This document shows, piece by piece, positions 1 through 5,661 of a stretch of DNA of 5,696 nt. Within the stretch, counting starts at the first letter, position 1. Each line of letters begins with the position of its first letter. Source of the DNA: Bacillota bacterium. Its GTDB lineage: Bacteria > Bacillota > DTU025. The position numbers were made by a program, and so were the translations under genes. The stretch covers positions 1 to 5,696 of the forward strand of contig DMOT01000273.1 in assembly GCA_003456765.1 (NCBI GenBank), in the 5' to 3' direction. Under the pieces are notes generated by a model. The model did not search any database, was not told where the DNA came from, and saw nothing but the letters and a program-made list of their open reading frames with translations.

Positions 1-888
1 CGGGTCGCGCCAGAAGTCACACTTGCCACCAATGCCACGTTGATGACTGACACATTGGCAGAAGCGATTGCATCGCTAGGCGTTCGAGTTCAGGTCAGTG
101 TAGACTCGGCTGACCAGGCTGCGCATGATGCGGTCAGGGGCGAAGGCAGCTTCTATGCGGCGCTTGGAGGCCTCACGAGGCTTGTGCGCGCAGGGACGGA
201 AAATGTGGAGCTCGTCTCTACAGTTGCGGATCTTGACGCGTTTGATCTTGAGGCCATGATGTCGCTTGCAGAGAAACATGGAGCCACATTCCACGTAAGC
301 CTTTTCCAGGAAGTTGGCCGTGGCGCATGTTCCAGTATGAAAGGGCGTAGTCGGGATCCAGCCGCTCTTGCCAGAGCGATTCTGAGTCATCTTCTTTCGG
401 TATGCGAGGCGAACGGCTTGCCTGAGGGAGCTTCGTTTGACGATGTACTAGGGCTGGTTCCCAAACATGGGTGCGGCGCAGGTTCCGAGGTGCTCGCGGT
501 TTCCGGGCGAGGCAATGCGTATCCGTGCCATCTGCTCATGCTTCCCGAGTTTGAGGCCAAGCTGCATGAGATTCTTGGCGGGCGTTGTGATGCAGAAAGT
601 GGAATGCCTAGAGAGTCCGGGCTGGCGGGACTCGCTTGCACAGAAGGTGGCGTGTGGAAAGTCCCTGGGGTGGACGACATGGAAGGTTGCAGCGATTGCG
701 ACATCCGTTACTTCTGTGGAGGAGGCTGCAGGGCGTCAGCATACTCAGCAACTGGAAGGCTGGATGGGCGAGATCCTATGTGCGAGGCATATAGAATCTT
801 CATTTCCAGCATTCTATGGACGTGGGATGACTCTCGAACAGCTTCCCTAAACCTGACGCAGGCGCTCCGAGAGGTATCAAAGCTGTGA
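1..888 (+). CDS. Radical SAM/SPASM domain protein, 3' part (N-terminus outside window)
   Basis: The frame is open from the first base to TGA 886-888, leaving 295 visible residues. The start and the N-terminal CX3CX2C cluster that would bind the SAM-cleaving [4Fe-4S] lie upstream, so catalytic competence cannot be judged. The first visible residues (VTLATNATLM, then VQVSVDS and HDAVRG) match the middle of a radical SAM barrel, where a TNG-type strand precedes a VSLDG-type strand and an HD..RG motif. The C-terminal third is a SPASM domain: CGAG near base 472, a G..YPC segment near 517-528, then C-x2-C-x5-C-x3-C at about 688-729 and a further Cys near 781. These would ligate auxiliary Fe-S clusters. 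SPASM enzymes typically modify ribosomal peptides (thioether or C-C crosslinks) or act as anaerobic sulfatase maturases. The overlapping protease gene favours peptide maturation, but this is inference. Family assignment is secure; the substrate is unknown. Confidence 0.9.
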   Translation, partial: RVAPEVTLATNATLMTDTLAEAIASLGVRVQVSVDSADQAAHDAVRGEGSFYAALGGLTRLVRAGTENVELVSTVADLDAFDLEAMMSLAEKHGATFHVSLFQEVGRGACSSMKGRSRDPAALARAILSHLLSVCEANGLPEGASFDDVLGLVPKHGCGAGSEVLAVSGRGNAYPCHLLMLPEFEAKLHEILGGRCDAESGMPRESGLAGLACTEGGVWKVPGVDDMEGCSDCDIRYFCGGGCRASAYSATGRLDGRDPMCEAYRIFISSILWTWDDSRTASLNLTQALREVSKL

Positions 889-1589
889 AATCCGCTCTTG
901 TTTACGCAATAGTGGGGAGCTCCGTTGCGGCCAGGGCGTATGCACATAGAGCTATGCGTGAGGGGCAATCAGGAATTGATCTGGGGGATCTGCTTCTTGT
1001 AGCGATCATCGCAGGTGTTTGGCTCGTGAAGAGGCAGGATCCTGCTGACTTCCTCAAGATAGCCGGGCGGCCGGGCAATGGTCGGCTGGCGCTTGTGACC
1101 GGGTTGGTCGTCGTGGCACTGGGCGTCATCAACATGTGTATCCATGCCCGGCTCAAGCAGGCCCATGGAGGGTGGATGAGGGACGCAGGCGTGAATCCGG
1201 GAGGGGCGTACCTGGCTCTTGGAGGCATGCCGAAGCGAATGGCACTTCTGCTTGGCCTCGGTTTCATAGCATCGGGAGCCCTTCTCGAGGAGATCCTGTT
1301 CAGAGGTTTCCTGCTGCAGTGGGCCCGAGGGGCAAGCGGTCCGGCCAATGGAGTAATTGCGCAGGGGGTTCTGTTCGGATTGATTCACGGAGTTCCGATG
1401 GCATGTGCCAGGGCTCCTGACGTAATCACTGCCTACGCGCTCCTCATGCCCATTGCCAGCGGCATTGCCCTTGGCTGGCTTGCTGTGACAAGCGGCGGGC
1501 TGGCATATCCATGGCTGGCGCACTGGGCCTTGAATTACCTTGCCTTCGCTGTCGAAGTCATGAGGCCGAAGGGAACGGCGCGTTTGTAG
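885..1589 (+). CDS. CPBP family intramembrane metalloprotease (Rce1/Abi-like)
   Basis: This 234-residue protein is rich in membrane segments (about residues 35-48, 67-86, 118-133, 156-172, 181-202 and 209-224). It carries the three CPBP motifs: EEILFR at 135-140 (motif EExxxR), FGLIH at 164-168 (FxxxH) and HWALN at 213-217 (HxxxN). These Glu and His residues form the metal-dependent active site in Rce1-type glutamic/metallo peptidases. The GTG start is chosen because it forms a GTGA overlap with the stop of the radical SAM gene, with GAGAGG at 869-874 about 10 bases upstream, so the two are probably translationally coupled. Bacterial CPBP proteins are found in bacteriocin maturation and self-immunity. 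Beside a SPASM enzyme, leader-peptide removal or immunity is a reasonable guess, but no substrate is visible. All active-site motifs are intact. Confidence 0.88.
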   Translation: MKSALVYAIVGSSVAARAYAHRAMREGQSGIDLGDLLLVAIIAGVWLVKRQDPADFLKIAGRPGNGRLALVTGLVVVALGVINMCIHARLKQAHGGWMRDAGVNPGGAYLALGGMPKRMALLLGLGFIASGALLEEILFRGFLLQWARGASGPANGVIAQGVLFGLIHGVPMACARAPDVITAYALLMPIASGIALGWLAVTSGGLAYPWLAHWALNYLAFAVEVMRPKGTARL

Positions 1590-1612
1590 AACCGGGCCTC
1601 TTCTGTTATACT
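1584..1612 (+). promoter_or_regulatory. Candidate sigma-A promoter for the obg transcript
   Basis: TTGTAG (1584-1589) and TATACT (1607-1612) are separated by 17 bases. A TG at 1604-1605 makes an extended -10 (TGTTATACT). The -35 hexamer matches consensus at only three positions, which the extended -10 could offset. The -35 includes the protease stop codon TAG. Transcription would start near 1619 and give obg an untranslated leader of about 370 bases. No terminator is seen between the protease gene and this promoter, so read-through from upstream is also possible. Confidence 0.55.
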
Positions 1613-1987
1613 ATGTTGCCTGTCCGGATTCGCCGTTCTACTCGTGCTGCATGCGGGTGTGGGAGATGCAGTGCGCTCAGAGGATGAGATGGTTCTATGA
1701 GGGCAGGGGATTTGCCGGAAAGGTCTGTCTGGGAGGAAGAGGGCGCTGTAGTGTAGAAATAGGAGGAGCACGTTTCAGGCAGCCGGTGGTCGATCTTCCG
1801 AGTGAGGCAATCGCACGCCGTGGGCAAATGGACAAGTGCCAGGGCGTGTCGGAAAATGCACGGGGTTTGTCATGGTTGTGCACGACATCATGCCTTGCGA
1901 TGTTGGCCAGGGGGCGGCAGCTTCGTGAGTCCTGATCCATCGTCCTCCCGCACAAGCGGTCGTGGACGGGCAAGGAGAGCAGCTGAT
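1613..1987 (+). other. Long gene-free stretch upstream of obg, possible structured 5' leader
   Basis: I find no convincing protein gene here and none of the rplU/ysxB/rpmA genes that commonly precede obg. Three hairpins can be drawn. One is 1643-1652 with 1666-1675 (10 pairs, two of them G-U, 13-base loop). The second is 1813-1819 with 1843-1849, extended inward by TGG(g)CA/TGCCA to a 10-base loop at 1827-1836. The third is 1883-1889 with 1899-1905 (9-base loop). A perfect AGGAGG at 1761-1766 has no ATG, GTG or TTG at usable spacing. The obg SD AAGGAG is at 1972-1977. The stretch matches no RNA family I can recognise. It could be a regulatory leader, a small RNA, or decayed sequence. Confidence 0.35.
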
Positions 1988-3286
1988 ATGTTTGTTGATC
2001 TAGTCGAAGTATCTGTCCGTGGCGGAGATGGCGGCCATGGCGAGGTTGCCTTCAGACGTGAGAAATTTGTGCCTCGGGGCGGCCCATCCGGCGGTGATGG
2101 GGGCAATGGAGGCAATGTCATAGCAGTGGCCGACAGAACGCTGACTACGCTGACAGATTTCCGGTACAAAAAGCATCTCCGCGCAAAGAACGGCGCCCGA
2201 GGGGGCGCGAGCAAGATGACGGGCGCGGAAGGAGAAGACCTCGTCGTGAGAGTGCCCGTGGGAACCATAGTGAAGGATGCGGAGACTGGAGAAGTCGTAG
2301 CCGACCTGGTCGTAGACGGGCAGCGGGTGTTTCTGGCAAGAGGAGGGGCAGGAGGCAGGGGAAATGCTCGGTTTGCGACATCGGTTCGTCGAGCTCCTCG
2401 TTTTGCAGAAAAAGGCGAGCCCGGCGAGGAACGGCGGCTCACGCTTGAACTTCGGCTGCTGGCTGACGTTGGGCTTATAGGGTATCCGAATGCTGGAAAG
2501 TCCACGCTGCTGTCGAAGATCTCATCGGCTCGCCCCAGGATCGCTGACTATCCGTTTACGACTCTCAGTCCGGTTCTGGGTGTGGTAGAGGGTGCTGACA
2601 TGAGCTTTGTTGTTGCTGATATTCCCGGTCTCATTGAAGGCGCTGCCGATGGTGTGGGCCTCGGTCACGAATTCCTGAGGCATGTGATGAGAACGCGGAT
2701 CCTCGTGCATGTTGTGGACGTGTCAGAAGAATCGGGGCGAGATCCGCTTGAAGACTATCGCACTATCAGAAGGGAATTGGAGTTATACCATCCCGATCTT
2801 CCGCTGAAACCGGAGATTGTGGCGGCAAACAAGGTGGACATGCCAGGCACGCGTGAACGGGCAAAGGGGCTTTCGGAGGCCCTCGGCAAAGAGGACGTTG
2901 CTGTTTGGCACATTTCTGCGCTAACCGGCGAAGGCGTGAAAGAGTTGCTGTACGCGGTTGTGGACTCTCTGTCAAAAACGGCTGTAGATGAGGTGGAAGC
3001 TCTGCCCCAGGATTACCAGGGCAGGCAAGCCCAACGAGGGGCGCGGCTCAGGGATGCAACGGTTGAACGCGACGGCGACGAGTACGTGATTTCAGGCGAG
3101 GGCGTGGAGCGGCTGTGCCAGATGACCGACATGAACAACCTTGAGGCCTATCGCCGATTCTGGGCGATGCTGGCCAAGGCTGGTATTGTCGATGAGTTGA
3201 GGAAGGCTGGAGCGGTTGAAGGCGATATTGTGCGCATAGGAGACATAGAAATCGAGTACGGCGAGGCGCATTTCTGGACTCGCTAG
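1988..3286 (+). CDS. obg: GTPase Obg/CgtA, ribosome assembly
   Basis: This 432-residue protein has all three Obg domains. Residues 1-158 form the glycine-rich OBG fold, with repeats such as [19 protein letters not shown] and [12 protein letters not shown]. Residues 159-330 form the GTPase domain: P-loop GYPNAGKST at 165-173, switch I TT at 191-192, DIPG at 211-214, NKVD at 281-284 and SA at 310-311. Residues 350-427 form the C-terminal OCT domain, including [12 protein letters not shown] and the [15 protein letters not shown] tail. Obg binds the 50S subunit late in assembly and links ribosome maturation to GTP/ppGpp status. The start ATG 1988 is chosen because the family begins MFVD and AAGGAG lies 10 bases upstream; the frame stays open back to 1802, but that part is not Obg-like. 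nadD follows after 22 bases, so the two are probably cotranscribed. All catalytic motifs are intact. Confidence 0.98.
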   Translation: MFVDLVEVSVRGGDGGHGEVAFRREKFVPRGGPSGGDGGNGGNVIAVADRTLTTLTDFRYKKHLRAKNGARGGASKMTGAEGEDLVVRVPVGTIVKDAETGEVVADLVVDGQRVFLARGGAGGRGNARFATSVRRAPRFAEKGEPGEERRLTLELRLLADVGLIGYPNAGKSTLLSKISSARPRIADYPFTTLSPVLGVVEGADMSFVVADIPGLIEGAADGVGLGHEFLRHVMRTRILVHVVDVSEESGRDPLEDYRTIRRELELYHPDLPLKPEIVAANKVDMPGTRERAKGLSEALGKEDVAVWHISALTGEGVKELLYAVVDSLSKTAVDEVEALPQDYQGRQAQRGARLRDATVERDGDEYVISGEGVERLCQMTDMNNLEAYRRFWAMLAKAGIVDELRKAGAVEGDIVRIGDIEIEYGEAHFWTR

Positions 3287-3308
3287 CAGATGCGGCAGGT
3301 GTATTGAA

Positions 3309-3911
3309 GTGCAACGCATAGGCATAATGGGTGGCACTTTTGATCCAATTCACTATGGGCACCTTGTAACGGCAGAACAGGCCCATTACCAGTTCAACCT
3401 GGATAAAGTCGTATTTGTCCCTTCCGGGCTTCCCCCCCATAAGGTGGGCAAGCATATTACTTCTCCCGGACACAGGCACATGATGACGGTTTTGGCTACC
3501 ACAAGCAATCCACATTTTGAAGTATCGTCAATCGAAGTCGATCGGGTGGGCCCATCTTACACAATCGACACTGTGAGGGCTTTTCGTGATCGCTATGGTG
3601 ATGAAGCAGGCCTCTATTTCATAACAGGCGCTGATGCAATCCTTGAGATGCTGGAATGGAAGGATTCAGATACTTTGCTTGAGCTTTGCGAATTCATCGC
3701 CGCAACCAGGCCTGGGTACGCCCTTCATAACGGCAGAATTGAGGAAATATTCGTAGAGAAGGCAAACAGAATACACTTCTTCGAAGTCCCAGCGTTGGCC
3801 ATATCATCTACGGATATTCGTGAAAGGCTCAGGCAAGGCCGGCCCGTTCGTTATCTTCTTCCAGACATCGTGGTGAGCTATATCGAGAGGGCGGAGCTTT
3901 ACTGCGGATGA
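3309..3911 (+). CDS. nadD: Nicotinate (nicotinamide) mononucleotide adenylyltransferase
   Basis: This 200-residue protein is the usual size for bacterial NadD. It catalyses ATP + nicotinate mononucleotide to deamido-NAD + pyrophosphate, the penultimate step of NAD synthesis, in the cytoplasm. The nucleotidyltransferase signature [12 protein letters not shown] is at residues 8-19, with the ATP-binding HxGH histidines H15 and H18. Further family motifs are PPHK at 42-45, GPSYTIDT at 81-88, FITGADA at 104-110 and the C-terminal [10 protein letters not shown] at 165-174, followed by [13 protein letters not shown]. The GTG start has AGGTG at 3297-3301 seven bases upstream and gives the standard short N-terminus before the first strand. 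The gene lies 22 bases after obg, a frequent neighbour in Bacillota. A 77-base gap to the RRM gene follows, with no terminator evident. Confidence 0.97.
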   Translation: MQRIGIMGGTFDPIHYGHLVTAEQAHYQFNLDKVVFVPSGLPPHKVGKHITSPGHRHMMTVLATTSNPHFEVSSIEVDRVGPSYTIDTVRAFRDRYGDEAGLYFITGADAILEMLEWKDSDTLLELCEFIAATRPGYALHNGRIEEIFVEKANRIHFFEVPALAISSTDIRERLRQGRPVRYLLPDIVVSYIERAELYCG

Positions 3912-3988
3912 TCCTCTGGGCACTGGCCTTCGATACATAACAGAATGCATAAGGTGAAAAACTACGTCTAACGGAGTGAGGTGCAGGC

Positions 3989-4246
3989 ATGAGCAAAACC
4001 TTGTATGTGGGGAACCTTCCCTGGGCAGTTACAGATGACCAGCTTGGGGAAGTATTCTCGCCTTACGCGGAGGTTATTTCGAGTAGGATTGTGACCGACA
4101 GAGATACTGGCAGATCCCGTGGTTTCGGATTCGTAGAGGTGGAGACTGACGACATCGAACCGATCATCAAGTCGCTTCATGGAATGACGATCGACGGAAG
4201 AGAGATTACGGTGAACGAGGCGAAAGCCAGAGAGCCTCGTATGTAG
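3989..4246 (+). CDS. Small RRM-domain RNA-binding protein
   Basis: This 85-residue protein is a single RNA recognition motif with almost no flanks. RNP2 is LYVGNL at residues 5-10 and RNP1 is RGFGFVEV at 44-51; aromatic Y6, F46 and F48 are the expected RNA-stacking residues. The order LYVGNLPW, F at 23, IVTDRDTGRSRGFGF, then ITVNEA is that of the cyanobacterial Rbp and plant glycine-rich RRM families. It lacks the glycine-rich tail and ends in AREPRM. These proteins bind single-stranded RNA, often in cold or stress adaptation; the target here is unknown. The ATG has GGAG at 3973-3976 and GAGGTG at 3978-3983. The gene sits between nadD and yqeK, a place where I do not expect it in most Bacillota, so it may be an insertion or a lineage-specific operon member. 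A strong inverted repeat follows 18 bases after its stop. Confidence 0.95.
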   Translation: MSKTLYVGNLPWAVTDDQLGEVFSPYAEVISSRIVTDRDTGRSRGFGFVEVETDDIEPIIKSLHGMTIDGREITVNEAKAREPRM

Positions 4247-4264
4247 GAAAGTAGGATAGGAGTT

Positions 4265-4299
4265 ACATCGCCCCCAAATGGAACCTGTGGGGGCGATGT
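4265..4299 (+). terminator. Perfect 12-bp inverted repeat after the RRM gene, possible terminator
   Basis: ACATCGCCCCCA (4265-4276) pairs perfectly with TGGGGGCGATGT (4288-4299) around an 11-base loop. Position and stem strength suit an intrinsic terminator for the RRM transcript. However, the following bases (GCTATTATG) form only a weak T-rich run, so termination may be partial or on the opposite strand. The repeat also lies inside a candidate promoter for yqeK and could be an operator instead. Confidence 0.45.
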
Positions 4300-4307
4300 G
4301 CTATTAT
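4279..4307 (+). promoter_or_regulatory. Candidate extended -10 promoter upstream of yqeK
   Basis: TATTAT (4302-4307) is preceded by TGC (4299-4301), giving an extended -10. At 17-base spacing the -35 would be TGGAAC (4279-4284), matching only half of the consensus. It would start transcription near 4314 and separate yqeK-rsfS from the genes before it. The right arm of the inverted repeat fills the spacer, so hairpin and promoter cannot be assigned independently. Confidence 0.35.
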
Positions 4308-4346
4308 GTGATGTAGAGAACGGGCAATGTCGGGAGGCGCTTCCTG

Positions 4347-4982
4347 GTGCGCGATGATCTTCTGGATTCAATAAGGCGCGAGCTTAAGCGCTCGTTGCCG
4401 CCTGAGAGGTATTTGCATTCGCTCCGTGTTGAGGAGGAGTCGAGGCGGCTTGCCGAGAAATACGGGGCAGATGTTCATGTTTCGGGCTTGGCCGGGCTTC
4501 TGCATGATTGTGCTCGCGATTTGCCTGACGATGAAGTTCTGGAGCTTGCTTTGAGAAGCCCGTGTTCCAGGCTGACAGAGAGGTTGCTGAAGAATCCAGT
4601 TCTGCTTCATGGACCTGCTGGAGCTGTCCTGGCCAGGGAGAAGTACGGAGTGGAGGATGTGCGAGCACTGCAGGCCATATCCGTGCATACGCTGGGCTCG
4701 ACTGAGATGACCGCTGAGGACAAGGTTGTATGCCTTGCCGACTACATTGAAGCCGGAAGGGATTTTCCCGGGGTAGATAGGCTTCGCGCCCTTGCAGAAC
4801 AGGATCTTGATTTGGCTCTTGCGTCTGCTCTGGGCTGCACCATAGCTTGCCTGGTAGAGGCCGGACACGAAGTTGCTATCGAGACCGTTCTTGCGCGCAA
4901 TCACCTGATTAGCGTGACAGACAAGACTAATTGTAAGGCTGGTGATCCACCTGCTCGTGAACTTGGAGAAATTGCAGGCTGA
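4347..4982 (+). CDS. yqeK: HD-domain hydrolase YqeK, probable symmetrical Ap4A hydrolase
   Basis: This 211-residue protein belongs to the YqeK branch of the HD superfamily. YqeK of Bacillus subtilis splits diadenosine tetraphosphate into two ADP using a di-iron-type centre. The metal-ligand pattern is intact: H24 in RYLHSLRVEEESRRLA, the H53-D54 pair in AGLLHDCARDL, H88 in LLHGPAGA, H114 in ISVHTLGS and D132 in VCLADYIEAGRDF. The GTG start has GGGAGG at 4332-4337 nine bases upstream and gives the usual short helix before the first His. The C-terminus runs about 20 residues past the last family-like helix and overlaps the start of rsfS, so the extra tail may simply reflect that overlap. The yqeK-rsfS order is typical of Bacillota. 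Biochemical role is inferred from the family. Confidence 0.94.
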   Translation: MRDDLLDSIRRELKRSLPPERYLHSLRVEEESRRLAEKYGADVHVSGLAGLLHDCARDLPDDEVLELALRSPCSRLTERLLKNPVLLHGPAGAVLAREKYGVEDVRALQAISVHTLGSTEMTAEDKVVCLADYIEAGRDFPGVDRLRALAEQDLDLALASALGCTIACLVEAGHEVAIETVLARNHLISVTDKTNCKAGDPPARELGEIAG

Positions 4983-5349
4983 ACTTCCATCTACGCATCA
5001 TGCGAAACTGGCGGCGGCGGCCGCTCTGGAGAAGAAGGCAGACGATGTAGTTCTGATTGACATGAGCTCAGTATCGATAATGGCCGACTACTTCCTGGTT
5101 TGCAGTGTGCATACTGAGGGCCATGCGCGCGGCGTTCGTGAGGCCATTGAAGAGAGCATGGAAACGTCAGAGCTGAAGCTGCGCCGCCGCGAAGGCTCGG
5201 ATTCATCCGGTTGGGTGCTGCTCGATTGGGGCGACATAGTGGTCCACATTTTCCGGGGGAGTGAGAGGGAATACTATGACCTTGAAGGCCTCTGGGGAGA
5301 CGCGCCGGCTGTGAAGGTAGAAGACACCAGATCGGGAGATGCAGTGTAG
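4957..5349 (+). CDS. rsfS: Ribosome silencing factor RsfS
   Basis: The protein has about 130 residues and the RsfS/Iojap hallmarks: KKADDVVLIDMSSVSIMADYF, the helix HARGVREAIEESM, then GWVLLDWGDIVVHIF and EYYDLEGLW near the C-terminus. RsfS binds ribosomal protein uL14 on the 50S subunit and blocks joining with 30S, lowering translation in poor conditions. The start is uncertain. GTG 4942, GTG 4957 and TTG 4972 are in frame, overlapping yqeK by 41, 26 and 11 bases. I prefer 4957 because GGTGATCC (4941-4948) is an eight-base complement to the usual 3' end of 16S rRNA and lies 8 bases upstream; 4972 would be closest to usual family length. The overlap implies translational coupling to yqeK. No lcp/lytR-type gene lies between them, unlike in some relatives. 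Confidence 0.95.
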   Translation: MNLEKLQAELPSTHHAKLAAAAALEKKADDVVLIDMSSVSIMADYFLVCSVHTEGHARGVREAIEESMETSELKLRRREGSDSSGWVLLDWGDIVVHIFRGSEREYYDLEGLWGDAPAVKVEDTRSGDAV

Positions 5350-5417
5350 TGCTGGACGAGCCGGGCTTTGTCTGTGCAATCTGCGGCGGCGTTTGCCCGG
5401 AGATGTTGATGGCCTGA
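5349..5417 (+). CDS. Possible 22-residue Cys-rich microprotein overlapping the rsfS stop
   Basis: GTG 5349-5351 shares its first base with the rsfS stop (TAGTG), and the frame runs to TGA 5415-5417. The product would be 22 residues with three cysteines in a C-x2-C-x3-C arrangement (CAICGGVC at residues 9-16). GGGAG at 5334-5338 lies 10 bases upstream, and the one-base overlap would allow re-initiation after rsfS. I recognise no family. A frame this short can arise by chance, and the stretch also contains an inverted repeat (5361-5366 with 5395-5400), so this is only a candidate. Confidence 0.2.
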   Translation: MLDEPGFVCAICGGVCPEMLMA

Positions 5418-5427
5418 GGAAATCGGC

Positions 5428-5456
5428 TTGACTTACTCGAAGAGGGCAGGTATAAT
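5428..5456 (+). promoter_or_regulatory. Strong sigma-A promoter of the T-box leader
   Basis: TTGACT (5428-5433) and TATAAT (5451-5456) are separated by exactly 17 bases: five of six and six of six consensus matches. It is the best promoter in the window. Transcription would start near 5463, just before the T-box-like RNA, and continue into the tRNA unless terminated. Confidence 0.85.
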
Positions 5457-5484
5457 CATAGCTGCTTGATATTTGAGAGTGCAA

Positions 5485-5639
5485 ACGCGATGAAGAGGAG
5501 CAGTAGATTCTGTCGGTCCTCAAGAGAGCCGGGGGTGGGTGAAACCCGGCGGCTGGACAGTATCGAACTCGCCTTGGAGCAGTGCGGGCGAAAGGAATTT
5601 CACCAATTAGCCCGCAACGGTTGGCGGCGTTATTCGCCG
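5485..5639 (+). promoter_or_regulatory. T-box riboswitch leader, Stem I plus downstream hairpins; candidate Leu (CUC) specifier
   Basis: T-box leaders bind a specific tRNA and sense whether it is charged. Stem I features are in order here. The 5' strand of the specifier loop has AGTA (5502-5505). A helix follows: GAT-T-CTGTC (5506-5514) with GACAG-T-ATC (5556-5564). The GAGAG segment is at 5524-5528. The apical helix is GCCGGG (5528-5533) with CCCGGC (5545-5550), with a GGTGGGTGAAA loop. The specifier-loop 3' strand is GAACTCGCC (5565-5573), giving CTC (5568-5570), a Leu codon; AGG/CCT closes below. Two further hairpins follow: TGCGGGC/GCCCGCA (5583-5589 with 5610-5616) and CGGCG/CGCCG (5625-5629 with 5635-5639). 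The conserved antiterminator sequence resembling AGGGTGGNACCGCG is not found before the tRNA gene. A leuS T-box is expected after rsfS in many clostridia. Class is fairly sure, amino acid less so. Confidence 0.75.
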
Positions 5640-5661
5640 AGAGGCACGCGTCAGTCTACGT

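Noticed and set aside
1651..1935. 94-residue reading frame in the obg leader, considered as a peptide precursor or decayed ribosomal protein gene
   Set aside because: It has no SD at its ATG codons, an odd composition rich in Arg, Trp and Gly, no family resemblance, and hairpins run through it.
1802..1987. 62-residue in-frame N-terminal extension of obg
   Set aside because: The Obg family begins at MFVD, the ATG at 1988 has a good AAGGAG site, and the upstream residues (Arg/Cys/His-rich, low in hydrophobics) do not look like a domain.
1888..2505. 205-residue minus-strand frame opposite the leader and the 5' half of obg
   Set aside because: It is the antisense shadow of the glycine-rich OBG domain, giving Pro/Ser/Arg-rich low-complexity translation without a start signal.
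3048..3515. 155-residue minus-strand frame across the obg/nadD junction
   Set aside because: It lies opposite two certain genes, with no SD site or recognisable domain.
3912..3988. Promoter or terminator in the nadD-RRM gap
   Set aside because: A/T-rich words such as GATACATAA and GCATAAGG occur, but no -35/-10 pair at proper spacing and no stable hairpin was found.
5361..5400. CCGGGC/GCCCGG inverted repeat as rsfS terminator
   Set aside because: It has only six pairs around a 28-base loop and no T-run after it; too weak to annotate.
5616..5645. Degenerate T-box antiterminator (TGGC bulge before a GGCG/CGCC helix)
   Set aside because: The lower antiterminator helix cannot form, the conserved AGGGTGGNACCGCG sequence is missing, and TGGC would pair with a GCCA tRNA end, whereas a leucine tRNA is expected to end ACCA.
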